64,000 bases of DNA from Myoxocephalus aenaeus (taxonomy: Eukaryota > Chordata > Actinopteri > Perciformes > Cottidae), in assembly GCA_038501785.1 (NCBI GenBank), contig JBAMJR010000170.1, forward strand, positions 1,763,501 to 1,827,500, in the 5' to 3' direction. Position 1 is the stretch's first letter. Each line of letters opens with the position of its first letter. Position numbers and translations under genes: made by a program. Positions 29,967 to 44,300 of this stretch are shown piece by piece. The notes beneath the pieces were generated by a model, which was not told where the DNA came from, ran no database searches, and saw nothing but the letters and a program-made list of their open reading frames with translations.

Positions 29967-32900
29967 TCACCGCTCGTGTTTGGGTATAATGTCCCCTCGG
30001 TCCACCACCGACATACCGGGCCTGCTGAACTCCTTCGGGGAAATGTCTGCGTAGAACTCGGCCACAACGGGGCAGTGATCCGACGCCACGCCGCCCCATG
30101 ACCAGTTGTCTGGGATCCAGGGGTTGGTCAAGCCCTCCCGCACCACCGTGCAGTGGCCTGTTGGAGGAAAAGACACGAGAAGTCAGCCGACATGTGGGAC
30201 CGCGTGAGTAAACTTCTCACAAAAGCTGCTGCATCCAACTACGACTACCATGCACCATGTTGCAGTTTACATCCATGAGTGTCTAAATACATTTTAATTG
30301 ATAAAAATACTTAACTTCACTCGAGCCAAACTTTGCACAGATACTCTTAACATATAGAGCTATGTTATATATTAAATAAAATATAGCAAATATAGTTACG
30401 ATAAGAAAATACAACTTTTAATTATTATTCTTTTGCAAAATATATATATTTTTCCTTTTCTGTGCACTATCATATACACCAATATACCAGTAACACATAT
30501 ATGAACATATTATCTGTGTTCCCAAGGGTTTTCTATATATTATACCTTTTTTAATTATTCAAATAGGCCTTGTGGTTGAGGAGATAATCTGAATTTAGTA
30601 TGGGTATATTAACCATTTGTTTTTTCGGAAAACAGGGCTTGGTGCAATAAGGTTAAAGCACTATACAAATAAAATGTGTTATTATTTGTGTGAAATTGTC
30701 ATAATTAGCATGTCATCTTGTGTTTTGTGAGGTCACAGTGACCTTTCTATGGCGTTCACGAGGATGGGCCGTTCCTACGTGGAGGGACGGACCAACCAAA
30801 TACATATGGAAATATTTTTATGGAAATACAAACCAGGTGTCCTGTACTGCTACATGTAAATATCAGAACAGTCGGGTCGAGTCAGACTTTTATCATAAAA
30901 TTAAGCAACAAGGCCGTTTAATGATATTTCATTATCAGGCCGATGCATTGAGGTCTTAGTCTCACTCATGTAAAAACTTTTTACAGGCCAGACTTGTCTC
31001 AAATAACTTGAGACTCAACTTTGAGTTACCTTGAATGACTCGAGACTCAGCTAAAACTTGTGTTAATTGACTTTGACTTTTTCTCTTATAACTCGCGACT
31101 CCAAACATATTCATCTCGATTGACTTTGACTCCAAACCTTAATTTGACCTGAGACTTATGAAAGCGTACTCAATTAACATCTACCACTGTCCCAAAGCGC
31201 CCGTTCAGTGCACCCACCAGAATAGATCTTCTTGAGGGAGCGGCTCATCCAGATGTTGTCCAGGCAGCGGGTGCCCTGCGGCGAGCGGGTGCTGATGTTG
31301 GTGAACTGGGAGGATGGAACCAGGGCACAGAGCTTCTCCTTCCTCAGGACGTCCAGCTCTGAGCTGTGAGCCGGCGAGCCAAAATCTCCCAGCACCAGCA
31401 ACTCCTTCTCAACTGCAGGGAAAGAAGAAACGTAGAAAAAAGATTGAGAACAGGATGACATCATCATAACTCACATTCATGGGGAGACGGACGACGCACA
31501 GGACACAATGTTTCAGAGGCTTTGTTTCATTCACTCTGGGGAGTTTTAAAGAATTAAGATAATTAAATAATAAGCACCATACAACAGCATGTTTATGTTT
31601 AATACCGTACTTTTCGGGTTATAAGCCGCTACTACCTTCGGTCAGTGTCCCCGACAGCTCCCCGCTGTAGCCAGCTGGGAGTGACGGAGCTAGCGCTCCG
31701 TCACTTCCCCGCTAACTTCCGCTAGCTCCCTGAAAACCACCGAAGGTAGCGGGACCAGGCTCGACACCCGACTTGGGCAGAGGGGACGCGGGCAGTAGCA
31801 GCAGCAGCGGGCAGTAGCAGCAGCAGTGGCCGGTAGCAGCAGAAGCGCTAGCTAGCAGCGCTAGCTAGCAGCGCTAGCTAGCAGCGCTACTAGCAGCGCT
31901 ACTAGCTTGCTACAGCGGGGACACTGATCAGCCGTAGGAGCGGCTTGTAACCCGAAAAGTACGGTACCTTTAATTTAATTTATAATTCTCAGAAAATACA
32001 GAATAAAGTGGGACTCTCTGGCTTAAACTAATATTCATCAGTTTTCATTCATTTATATACAGTATATTTTGCCCCTGCCCTCACAAAGTCTATGCAGCTT
32101 TTCCTAAGGAACGTAAATTAATTCTTTCTCTCAGCGCTCCCCATTACTCTCTCTGAATCTCACGCACTAAAGATGAGGCTCGACTGGAAACAACATTTGT
32201 GTGGAAAAGTTGAGAATCGAGAGGGCAGTAAAAAAAATACCAGGAAAATCGGGACGGTTGGCCCATTTGGTCTGATCGCTCCACGTTGACACGCGTGTTG
32301 TGTGGGAGAGGCGAGTCCCACTGGTCCAACCTGACAGACTGACCTTTGAGTGTTTCCTGGATGCTGGGCGGGAGGTGCGGACACTTGGCTTCGTCCGTGT
32401 TGTGGTTCTTGCCGTTGGACTCTGCCGCTGCAGCTGTGGCCTGCATGTGGACGTTCACCACTGTCAGCTCGTATGAACCCACCTAATGGGGAAAGTCAGA
32501 CATTTGGTTTTGGTCAGAATCCAGTTGACCATCAAACAAAACAAAACAAAATGCAGGGACATGCATGTGGGTTACAACATGTGTTGTCGGGCATCTTTCC
32601 TGTCAGTAGTAAAACATTGTTTACAACCGACGGCCGTGTTTCTTTCCCCGTCTGACTCATTTTTTAGCAATGCTACTATTATTATTATTTTCTCAGATCT
32701 CAGCTATTACTCACTTAAGTTATCTCATTAAGAAGAGAAATGATTATCAAAACTACGAAAACAAGACCCAATCTGTAATGAACTGGAATTAATCTTTAAC
32801 AATTACATTCCTGTCCGTGTGTAAATTATGTTCATCTTACAACAGCAACTTTTACGTTTTCATAACAACAAAATATGGCATCCTGTTGACAAACTTTTGA

Positions 32901-35900
32901 CGTTAATCACGAACAATAATACCAGAGAATACTGCAAGATGTTGAATTTCAAGTGGAAACCTCAAAGACTTCCAATCAAATAAATGTCTGTTCAGTCACT
33001 ATAACTAACGCAATGCTGTTTGAGTCTACGGCGCACTGATGAAAGTATTGCAATATTTAAATATTTGCAGTATTATGAACTTTGTGTGTGTAGCGACATT
33101 CCCTAAAACACAACACACGCACACTAACATGCACTAACATTACAACACACACAGCAACTTAATTCTCTGATCAGTGAGGCCTAACTCCTTTATATCTTTA
33201 CACAGACATTCGTTTTCATCATTCACCTAAATTCTGTTTTGGAAATGGATCAATACTCACAGAGAAGTGAGCCAGGTAGAGTCGAGGGTAGGCATGGTTT
33301 CCGTTGCCGTTGCCAATCGGAGACTCCAGGACTGCAGCATCCTTCAGGTCAATACCAGACGAGGTGTCCCACAGAAAGCCAGAGTAGCTCACTCCCTGGA
33401 ACAAGAGGATCATGGGAAATGGAGTTAGATATATGCATCTAAAATAACAAAACCAAACTGAATAAGGAATAGCTCCCCAACCTTAAGGCTTATATGCATA
33501 TTTCAGGTCTCCTTAGAAAAGTATGAAGCTAAAGAATATCTATTACTTGTAAGAAAACCTATTTAAAATTACCATCCAGAGTAAATGGAGATGCAATAAA
33601 TGAAAAAAATAAGGTTTTTATCCTCATATGTGATTTCAATTTCAAAGGCAATAACACGGTCGTAACCAGGATTTATGGATAATGATGCAACTGAATGTCA
33701 TCTCGTACTCTTCTACAATTGGGACTGTACATTTGATAATAAATACACATGAATGCACTATCTATGATACATTTTATAATATTTTGGCCATTCTTATTGT
33801 GTAAAGGTTGACCGTTTACTGGGAGTTTTACTTCAAAACACTATTTAATCCATATAGCCATGTCATAAATAAATGAAAACAATCATCGAATTTCGATCAA
33901 AATTCATGTGTTTAATATAATATTATGTCAGTCTGACTGCAAAAGGTGAAGTTTAAATGCTGTGTTACCCGTTTACTGCGGACGCTTTGTGTTTTGAGTC
34001 GAGGTGCATTTAGGTGCATTAGAAAACTCAGAATTTTCTGTTTTCCAACGATATCAAGCTTATAATTGTAGACTGACGAGAAAATGATCATGGATCTTTT
34101 CAACACAAGTTGCTCGTATATTTACATGAAGGAATTTTGTACAACTTCATTGTTTAAATACTTTGTAATAACACATATTTCGGATAGCATTCAGTCAATT
34201 TATAGATTCTGAAACCTGAAGACTACATGTTTTCAAAACAGTATAAAATAAAAAGGTCTTCAATAATCATAATCATCGTGAGATTATGTAACGACACAAA
34301 AGGTACTCTCTGTCCAGCTTCAGTTCATTCTAGTGTCCTTTAACAGTCCCAAAACCATTACTAACGAAGAGCTTATGACAACTTATTAATACGCAATTCA
34401 CTGCATCACAAGGCCGTCGAGATGAACTATCTCTAAGCTTTTCTGTCACAAGCTAAGCTGTGATCTTCTACTTCAGAGTGTATCATGTGTATTGATACAA
34501 GCAAGAAAGCACATTTATTAAAATGAAAAGGTTATGAGCCTTGAGGTCTGCGTGAAAAAGCCTCAGTTCAAACAGAGAGATGTGTTATAGATGCAAGATA
34601 AGCCAACAAGACTTAGTCACAGCTCTGTGATCTCTGTGGGAAAACTGCTTTTTTTGCAGCAGTGAAGACTTAAAATGCAAAGAGTAAAAAAGTATCAAAC
34701 TGTGTGTTGTTTCTCTCAATTCAGCTGCTTCAAAGATTCAAAGAGTATTTCTGAATTGTACATCAATGTAAATCTGCTCTTGAAACAAAGAGAGGTGTCC
34801 GTGTTGTTCAAGATGGCCGACGTACCTTGCTGGAGTGTCCAGTGGGTTTTTCCGACACAACACTTTTCCACAGCCCTCGTGGGCATTTCCACTTGCGTAT
34901 GCTGGCCAGCGTTCCTTGGTTTAGCTCCACACAGAACTGCAACAGAAAACAGAGAGAGGACATTTTGTCAGCGCGATGCGCAGACGACACATTTATTGTT
35001 GGTTGCACTTCATGATTTGGAAACGATGTAAATGCCGATTGTGGTTTTAGTTCTGCTGACATAGACGTAGAAACACGCTAAATAAATCACTTGTAATACA
35101 TGTTTAACTTTCTGAGCAATATTAGTCTGGCTGAAATGTAATAACTGTACATTATAAAGACATCAGTGCCAACTAGGGACACTGAGTTGATAAAGAGAAT
35201 CAAAGCATGCCATAGTACACAGAAAAGCCCACAGGGGCTTGAATACATCAAGGAGACACAGTGGTTAACTTGGAAAATATCTCCAGATGTTTATCTGATA
35301 ATTAAATGCCAACACGACTTTATCGCCGCTTCTCATCAGTTTCTAATCATAAGTGCAGGTCACATTGAGTGTTGTTCTATGTTTTAACACCCGAGGGCAG
35401 ATGAACTTGTGGAAGTTCTGCTTAACAGCCACTGAGGAACAATATGGAGTTCAGTGAACTCAAGTAGCCTCATCTCATAGAGGAAATACAGAGAGAAAGA
35501 GGAAGCCTCTTGTTGACATCACCGAGAGAGGGCTAAACAGGAGTGGGGTAGCGTTCTGGAGAAAATGAAATGAAAGGAATCGAGGGAGTTGCACACATGC
35601 TCATGAGGACTCAGGTTGCTGCACTGGCTGACCGGCCACTGGCTCTAAATTTAACCCGAGAGGTTCCTTTAGGGACACCGGGAGAGTCAGAGGAACCCCA
35701 CATGGAGCACGCACCACATACGTGACCTCTCCAGGAGAGGCCCGCTCTGAAAGGACACCCACTAAGATTTAAAGTGACACGCTGCAACATCATCATGATA
35801 AATGTCGAGTGGGAGTCGAGCAGAAGTCTCACAGAAGTCTACGTTTGCTAAAGCGTGGTTTTGAATGGCAAAGTTTTATCATTACAGTTGACATTTTAAC

Positions 35901-38900
35901 ATTTGTTTAAAAGGATGTCAAAGTTGTTTAAACATGTGAAAAAAGATCAATCCTGAGAACACCGGTGCTTCTCCAGACTAAATTACAGCAAAACTACATT
36001 AAAGCCAAGCAGCTCGTTTACATTGCCCTTGCCCCGACAACTTGAAATGTTTACATTAAACTGCATTAACCTTAAAAGTCGAGTATCCGAAGGAACTTAG
36101 GTTGGGTTGTTGTGGCTAGTTAGTTAGCGAGGAGCACCCAGTGTTAGTGAGAGGCTAGCAGCTGGTACTAAGGTGCCCCCAAATGTCCCCTTTTTAATAT
36201 CGCTGTATGTCTATTACACAGAGTGACATTGCTCGTTGTATTTCCATTTTTTATGTACAATACATTTTTAATGCTGAAGATTTAAAGTGGTGCTTTTGTG
36301 TGACTTTGTGGAGAAACTCATTCAATCAACTAATTGAATAGTCGACAAAATCATTTAAAGTCGACAAAGAATTTCTTCAGTCGAGGCCGTATTTTAAATA
36401 TTGTTCAACATACAGTTCTGCTACTGTGATTCGTGCACACAATTTACTTTAGTTTGAGAGCACAAGTTGTGCTCTTAAATGTATTTAAAGTCTCCTGGTC
36501 TGGGCTTCAGCTTCATGTAACATAGTGTGAAACATAAACTGGGTGGTTTTGGGCCCCAGTTTGACAGATAGACATCTGGAAGCGTTACATTTTGTCCTCA
36601 TAGGGACTAAAACTCGAACCCATAACACGTTCAGCTAGATAACACTAATGAACGCCATTCTGTGTCAAAGTCTATCAGGTCTCCTCCGTGCGACCACGGC
36701 TCTATCAGGCTGTAACGAGATACACAAACACATAGAGGTGCATTCTTTTATCGTCGCAGAGTGATAAAATGAATACGCAATTTCAGACCGTCAGGATTTA
36801 CTTTCAGCCGTAGTCCCCCGGGGGCCATTGAGCCTGTAAAGGGAACAAGGATGAATTGCTCACAAGTGTAACTTTGCCAAAACACCCTCATTATTCAGCT
36901 TGTCGGGCACAAAGTGCGGGCGCAGCATCCAGTCAGGGCGCTGGGCGAGGAGCCCGGCGGGCCAGGAGGAATCACCTGGCAGAGCGGCAGAGTCCTGTGA
37001 TACCTGGACTCCACCGTGCAGGTATACAGCTCACTAATACAGACAGAAAACTGGCAGAGGATGTAAAACCTCCTCACCATAACCGAGAAGCCTTTTACTT
37101 TTGACTTATAGACGACGCATTTTCATTTTTGTGGAGTTTGAAAGATGTGGGATCTAACCAAACAGGACAAGGGGCGCTTTTTACATCACGAGTAATCATT
37201 TGAGGCATTGGTTTTATTTATTAATAATAATTCCTGCAGCTTGCGTTTATCTTTTTCATTATTTAAATTGCCTCACCCTGAGAATATGTTCAACCCCACT
37301 ACAGGAAGGAGCCCTAAGAATAGCATAATCATCTTTTAATTCAATTCAATTATTTAGAAGCGTGCCTGTAATGCACACTGCAGCCTCTAGGAGCTGCTTA
37401 CAGAACTTAGACAGAAAGCAATAAAAGACTTCAGGTTGTAAAGTATAAAGTTCGTCTCTGTTCCGCCTGTTTTGCAAGTCTATGTTCTCATGAGTGTGTT
37501 TCTGATCTGAATCCCACGTGGCTTTTTTAATAAAGGCTGAGCAAATATCCTGATCGAAGCATCTTTCATGTCTCCTTTCAAAAAAAAAAAAAAAAACACT
37601 CATGATCACTCCGACTGAAGCATGAAGAAAACAAAAGAAAAACCCAACAACAAAAACAACGGCCTCATTAAAGCCGGATGGACGGATGAAGACATTTAGG
37701 AGCAAACAGAAGAGAACTCACTGAACCCTCAGACGGCTGCCAGATAACCACGTCTGGGTTTGCCAGAATCCACACAACACAAAACAACAAGGACGGAGTG
37801 TGTGAGTGTGTGTTTGAAGTATTTATAAAAAGGTGGAAAGAGAGGCCATTTGTCCAGTTATGCATATTCATTATTGTGTTTGAGCAAAAGCTTTTTCATA
37901 GTAACCAGGAAGACATTTTACAGTATGAGTAATCATGAGTTTGGAAATCAAACCACAGACAGAGAGGGTTCCTTAGCGACAGAACAGACAAGAGGATAAC
38001 AGTCTAAAACCGGCAGACTGTGTGACTAATCACAACACATGTCCTGCAAAGTGACGCTGACTGGACATTTACCACACACATGCGAGTGTATCCACCAAAA
38101 GTGAGATGTGCTGCACTGTATTGATGATATAAATCCTCATGATGTATATTTTAACAGATTGGTCAAAGGAATGTAAATTGTGTTAGTCTTTTAAGAGTCT
38201 GTTTAGCCCTGGTGGCATCCTACGGGTCTTAAGTGAAGCCGAAGTGTTTTAAATTAGCATTTTCTCAAATGGCCAGCAGGAGGCGAATGCTCTGGTTCCA
38301 AAAAAGCAGTCTGATTGTATAGAAGTCTATGAGAAAATACTTCTACCTCAGTAAACATTGTGAAGATGAGTCTTCTTCAGTACAGCATGATGTTCATTAT
38401 GGTACCAGTTAGAGTAAAATGGGGGATACCAAGATGGCGACGTCATAAAATATTACATCTTTTCCCATTTCTTTCACGTGGCTCCCTGATGCTAGATCAG
38501 AATTCAAGATACTACCGTAAACTTTAAATGTAGAATATTGCTCGGACTTGCACCGTTCTACTTATCGCGTCGATAAGTATACGTTTTTGTGTGTATTGCT
38601 AATTGCTCATTGCTGTTCGTATTATATGTACAGCCCTTTGAGGAAAGCTTCGCGATATCTGGCTATAAAAACTCTGACTTGACTTAAGACTATATAATCA
38701 TGTGTAGAGAATTTAACACACACTTTCTCTTCTATATGTGAAGGAAAACACTTCAGCAATCAAATCATAGGGATATCATGACATTCATAGAGTTCCTACT
38801 GTCATTCAAAGTAATGAGGCTGTTTACAGACTTTTATTCAATTATTTATGAAATTTCAGGCCCTAAAAATAGAGTTTTTGAACAAGAAACAAAAGCGTTA

Positions 38901-40460
38901 AAAGTGTATTTTGGCGAGCTGCACTGCACCGAGACCTAAGAGAGAATGGATGACGTCTCTCAATCACTCGGCAGGAAGAGACACTGCTGGGACGGGAGAT
39001 GAAAGGGGAGGGTGATAATGAATAAGACGAGACCGAATAGATGAGAAAACAGGCAGAAAATCAGTGTGGGAGGCTGGCAGGAGTGAAAACGCTGCAATGT
39101 GCTACCACTTGTCCAGAGGTAACTCATCCTCCCACCACCTCCCTCTCTCTGTCCAAAATACTCTGTTGCTGACCTACTTCCCTTTCCACGGCGCTCTGAT
39201 TTCTCTGCCAAGGATCCATCTGGTAGCCAACACAGAAAGTGACATCGCACATGTGCAAACGAGTGTGTAGGCCGAACAGGAACACATCACACTGCTCAGA
39301 GCCGTCTGTCCAACATTTTATGGAAACGCTGACATCTCGCCCTACGTCTCTGCCCAGGAGGAGAGTGGGAGATCTGAGTGTGCAGCACACTTCATACATC
39401 AGTGACGAGTGAGTTTCACCAACGTTTTCCACGGCGTCAGTACTGACAGAATGGGGTCCATAAGAGTAAGATATTAGAATAAGAGGCACTGAGAATGAGA
39501 GTAGAACGAACACTGTTGCTCTCCCTCAGGTTTCTTGCCCTTTTTTCCCTGTGAAAAGGTTTTTAATATCTTTATTTCGGGGAGGTTTTCCTGATCCGAT
39601 GTGAGGTCCCGGGACAGGGATGTTATGGCGTACAGATTGTAAAGCCCTCCGAGGCAAACTTGTATTTGTGATGTTGGGCTATATAAAATAAACTGAATTG
39701 AATTGTTTGCCCTGGTCGTTTGACTAGTTCAAAATCAAATGGTGCTCAGCACGGTTGATTTTAATGTGAATGTCTGTTCTACTCTCACTCTATTTCTAGG
39801 ACTTTACCAATACTACATGGTCCATATAATCTGGATTTACAGTCAGCAGTTACAAAAACTAGCATTACCACCTCGTGGTTGTATGCCTCCGCCAACCATT
39901 CATGTTGAAGCTTACACATATGTCCCAAATGTCATCACCACTGTTTGTGTAAAATTAGCATAGTTAACGTATAAATGATTGGCCAAAAACAGTTTTGTTT
40001 TCAGGCGACAGTAACCTTTCAACACCAAATTATAATCAGTTCCTCCTTGAGGGAATTTCTTAGAATTTTGCTCAAACAAATTTTGCTCAAACAGCCACAA
40101 TTCCCTCCAGACTGAACCGACAGATAACCTAAAAACCTAATTTCGACAGAAAAGGCTGTCGTCGGTACGGAGGAATAAAAGGCCGATACGTGTAGCGGCC
40201 GCAACAGAAGGTTTGCTGATCTGGCTGGGAGTCTGGGTGGTCCCCCGGGATCAGACCAGGGATCAGTGGTTGTTTTTTTCCTCACTAATCCTAATCCAAT
40301 GTATCCCGATTACTGCTGAAGGACACCCTCCAACCCAAAGCAACCACTGTCAGATATATATAGTGATGAAAGCCCAGTGGAGTGATAACACAGTTCATAT
40401 GTGAGACCAGAAATAGAAGACATTTACACTCGGGAGATACAGACACACAGAGAAAGAGAA

Positions 40461-40554
<94 letters not shown>

Positions 40555-41299
40555 TTGCATAACAGCAACACATTAAATAAATGGGAAACACTGAGCGAGA
40601 GTTTCTGGTGAGTCATCTCATTTACAAGCCTCCAACACCTCCAGCAGCAGTCCTCCCAGTGTGACCCCGGCAGAGAGCAGCGCTACTTTACCTTCTCAAG
40701 AGCCTCCCGCTCCAGCAGGTCCTGCACTGCCAGTAGCTTGATGCTGGAAACAGAAAGAGGGGATGAGTTTTACATTCACATGACAGGATTTTGAAACATA
40801 TCAAACGACGAGCAACTGACTGTTTCACTGGCTGAGACGTGTGAGACCAACATTCAGCCAGAGTAACAGTCGCCTCCTTGTAAAGATAAAGTCTCCTTCA
40901 TACATGAAAATGACAGATACCCTACATGCACAATACAAAATCATATCATATTCATTAATGATTTCTCATCAAATGCAGATTTGAGTCTCAGAACAAATTT
41001 TCTGCTTGAAAAACACAAACAATTGAATCATAATGTGTTTTAAAACACACCATTTGTGTTGGAACAGAGTGTCTATAAGTATTAGAACGTTAAATTGAAT
41101 GCTTTCTATTACATTTTTACGACATTTATTTATTGGTTTAGGTATTTGACGAGTTGGGAGTGAAAACGGGTTGGCGAGACCTTTTAGTACTGAAATGAGC
41201 AAAGGTTTGTTTCTAAAGTGTTCAACAAAGAAACCGAGTTATTTCCTCTCTCAAAGGTTACACAGTCTTACAGCTATTTTACCTAAAATGAGTGTGTAT

Positions 41300-41381
<82 letters not shown>

Positions 41382-44300
41382 GTCTGGGGGACAACATGTC
41401 TCCTTTTTTTAAGATTGGCACGTTTTAGCCTCCTTCTTTGATGCTCTGCATCGTCTAGAAACTATGAGTTTTATGGGTTATATATCTATCTGCCTTTCGT
41501 TACAATCAAAAAAAATCCACTTCCAGTGGTATGATATATATATATATATATCGAGCCATGCCTCCACCCCAATACAACAAGGTTAACTTGTTTAACTCGT
41601 TAAACATAATTTAATGTGTGGTGCTCGGAGCAATAAAAAGATACACAGTGACACAGTGTTGAACAGATACCGTAATGTTTCATAGTGCTTAAACCTGGCC
41701 ATGTATTCTATGATCATGCACACAGTGAACGTCTGATTGTGTTGACACAACAGACCCTAAGTGGCACTGGCCAAACTGGATCCTCAGCCTAATCAGAAAT
41801 GTGCTCAGGGCCCGTTCAATGTTTTTTTAAGCCGTCAGACAGCTGAATAACTCTCTATAACTCTTATAGAGGGAGTTTGGATTGGCGTCATAAATCCTAT
41901 CCGCCAACACATTATGGCGCTGTGAAGGAGGAGGCCTTTACAGCTCAATAAACATTTATCTGTATACTTTTTTAATGGCTTCCCAGACCAACAGTCAGCA
42001 CAATAAAAAGAGCGCGTCTGAGAGAGGCACCAGTGCTTCTTTGGCTCGGGACGAGGAAGTGTTTTGCGATGAAGTGAAGAAAGCGTTCCCCGGTATTTCA
42101 TTTGGATTAACGTCTTTAACAAATGGCCGTCTGCACATCGAGAAAGTCTTAAAAAGGAGGGAATCCAATAAATTCCCCAAAATCCTGCTAGTTGACACCC
42201 GCAATCTTCCAGAGCTCAATCTGAGCCGTCTGTTGCATTGGAGCTGGAGGAGAAAAAGTGCTGCTGGAGTTGCACACGGCGTAATTCTAATGCACACACA
42301 CTCACGCAGCTCAGCCTGCAGTGCCATATGTTCACCTGATTCACAACACAATGAAACGAAGTTGGTGGCAATGCGTTGCCCTCATTCACCTATAACCTAC
42401 TAATCCGTACAGAAAATCCCATTGCATAACAGTCTTTTCTACTAGTGAAGCCCTGCTGCTGTTTGGCATTACAGGAGCTCTGTTACCGCTCCAGACTGAC
42501 TCACATTCACTTCACTGAGTCACCAGCAGCATCACATGTAACGTAATCACTCGGCAATTGTGAGGGAGAACGGAGAGGAGTTACGGCACAAATCCTCTCC
42601 AAGGTTGCTCGCTTCACGCCGCAAAGGCTGCAAAGCCGTGAAGGACAAAGTCGGCCAAGAGGAGAGCACTCTCTGCACTTATTTAGACGGACCGCCTGTT
42701 ACGCCGCATCCACAGAGACCTCCCTATCAAAGAATACCCTTCACCTCGTGTTGCCGGTTTCACAGAAAGTGGAGACAATTTCATAAGTGCGACATCCTAT
42801 CATTCACTTAAAAGCGCATCAGTTGAGGGCCGTGGCCTTAGAAATAGAGGAGAACGGACGTTCCCGTTCAAATCAACGTAGCGGGACGGTCAGAATGACG
42901 GGCAGAGGACACTTCAGCAAAGCAGACATGCAACCGTTGCTTTTTGTGCACAGATCTAGAAAAATAAATGCCTTCCTGGTTACAATGGAACTGGAGTGGG
43001 TGGTTGTTAGTCCTGCCACCGTGGGTCGAGGAACATGGCGTTATCGAGCACCGCGTGGTGTCGGTGTGGTGGCAGTTAGCTAGCTAGTGGGACACACACA
43101 CAGCTTCCATTCACATGGTTAGTTTTGACTGAAGCGCTCTATTGATAATCGGTGCCACTTCAAGGGTACTGGTATTGGCTTTTTTTAAACAATAACCTAC
43201 TGACGTGTGTTGTCACCATAACAATGAACAATCTCCATTTTCTTTTGATCGAGTTCAAACAGTTCAGTCCCACCATTATCCTGGTTCTACGACTGCAGCA
43301 CACACTGGACGTGCAGACGGAGTCGAGATGTACGGGAGTCGAGATAGAGCGGCTTTGACTGGAGGTCGTGGTGCAAATCTCTGCATGTAGGGCGGCAAAG
43401 AAGCACAGTTGGATATTGATCGTGTCCGGTCCGGCTGCTTTTGGTCCGCATCAGAGTCTGACTCCAACAACGAGCTGAACGAGCAAACACACCAGAGTTG
43501 GTTTGAACGATACCAAGCAAGTTAAAGTTAAAGTGTGAGAAGAGACTGTATCATCTTATCATCAAGAGGTATTTTAAACACTCCAGTTGACCTCACGTAT
43601 ACAAACAACTGGTGTGTGCTAATGCGCTCTTAGTTAAGCGGATGTACTATTATAATGCATGCTGACCAAAAAAAACTGTAATCATTGCATTCTACCAGGA
43701 AATGGAGTTCACTACAGCCACGATCGGAACTAGTTGAAGGTATGTAAATCTTAATCCTCAACACATTCACTGTGACTGGAATGAGAATCAATTGAGGCAG
43801 CTGCTGATGCATATTCAGCAGCTGCAGCTCGTCCAGTAGGTGAAGGATAAAGAGGCATGGAGGTGAAAATAGATCTCGTTGAGTGGAAAACTCAGGGCCC
43901 ATTACTATTATACTAAAGCTGGACAGGCTGAGCCGTAAATATCCTGTACAGGGTTATACTGATATGTTGGTGTACTGCTGAGTGGATTTACTGCTGTTGT
44001 CATGTGAAAAGGAAACGTCCAACAGAACAACGTTTGTTTGAATTTGAAAGTCCAGACATTACAAGAGCAGCAAACAACAAACTGATGATTTTTGAAAGGC
44101 TATACATGTTAAGTTTGTAAATAGTTCAGGGTTCATTCTCTGGGAAGCATGAGCTCAGTAAATTTAAAGTCCGGAGAGATCAGTGGACATCGTTTAGGAT
44201 TGTGCTACAAGAATCCTCATTCATTTTGCAAAAATAGAAAGCGTTGAGCCACAGAAACCGGCTAATTCAGGTTTTGACATTACAAAGCTATGTCCAACCC

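Noticed and set aside
29635..30099. 154-codon minus-strand open frame overlapping the eepd1 last exon
   Set aside because: It is a wrong frame of the eepd1 terminal exon continuing into the UTR; the correct frame ends KHER-stop at 29967.
31797..31900. Tandem CAG/agcgctagctagc units as a CRISPR-like array
   Set aside because: There are no unique spacers, the units are contiguous, and the tract lies inside a TA-flanked MITE in a vertebrate intron.
41975..42403. 142-codon plus-strand open frame in eepd1 intron 1
   Set aside because: No family similarity, no splice signals or promoter, and low-complexity composition; chance is sufficient.
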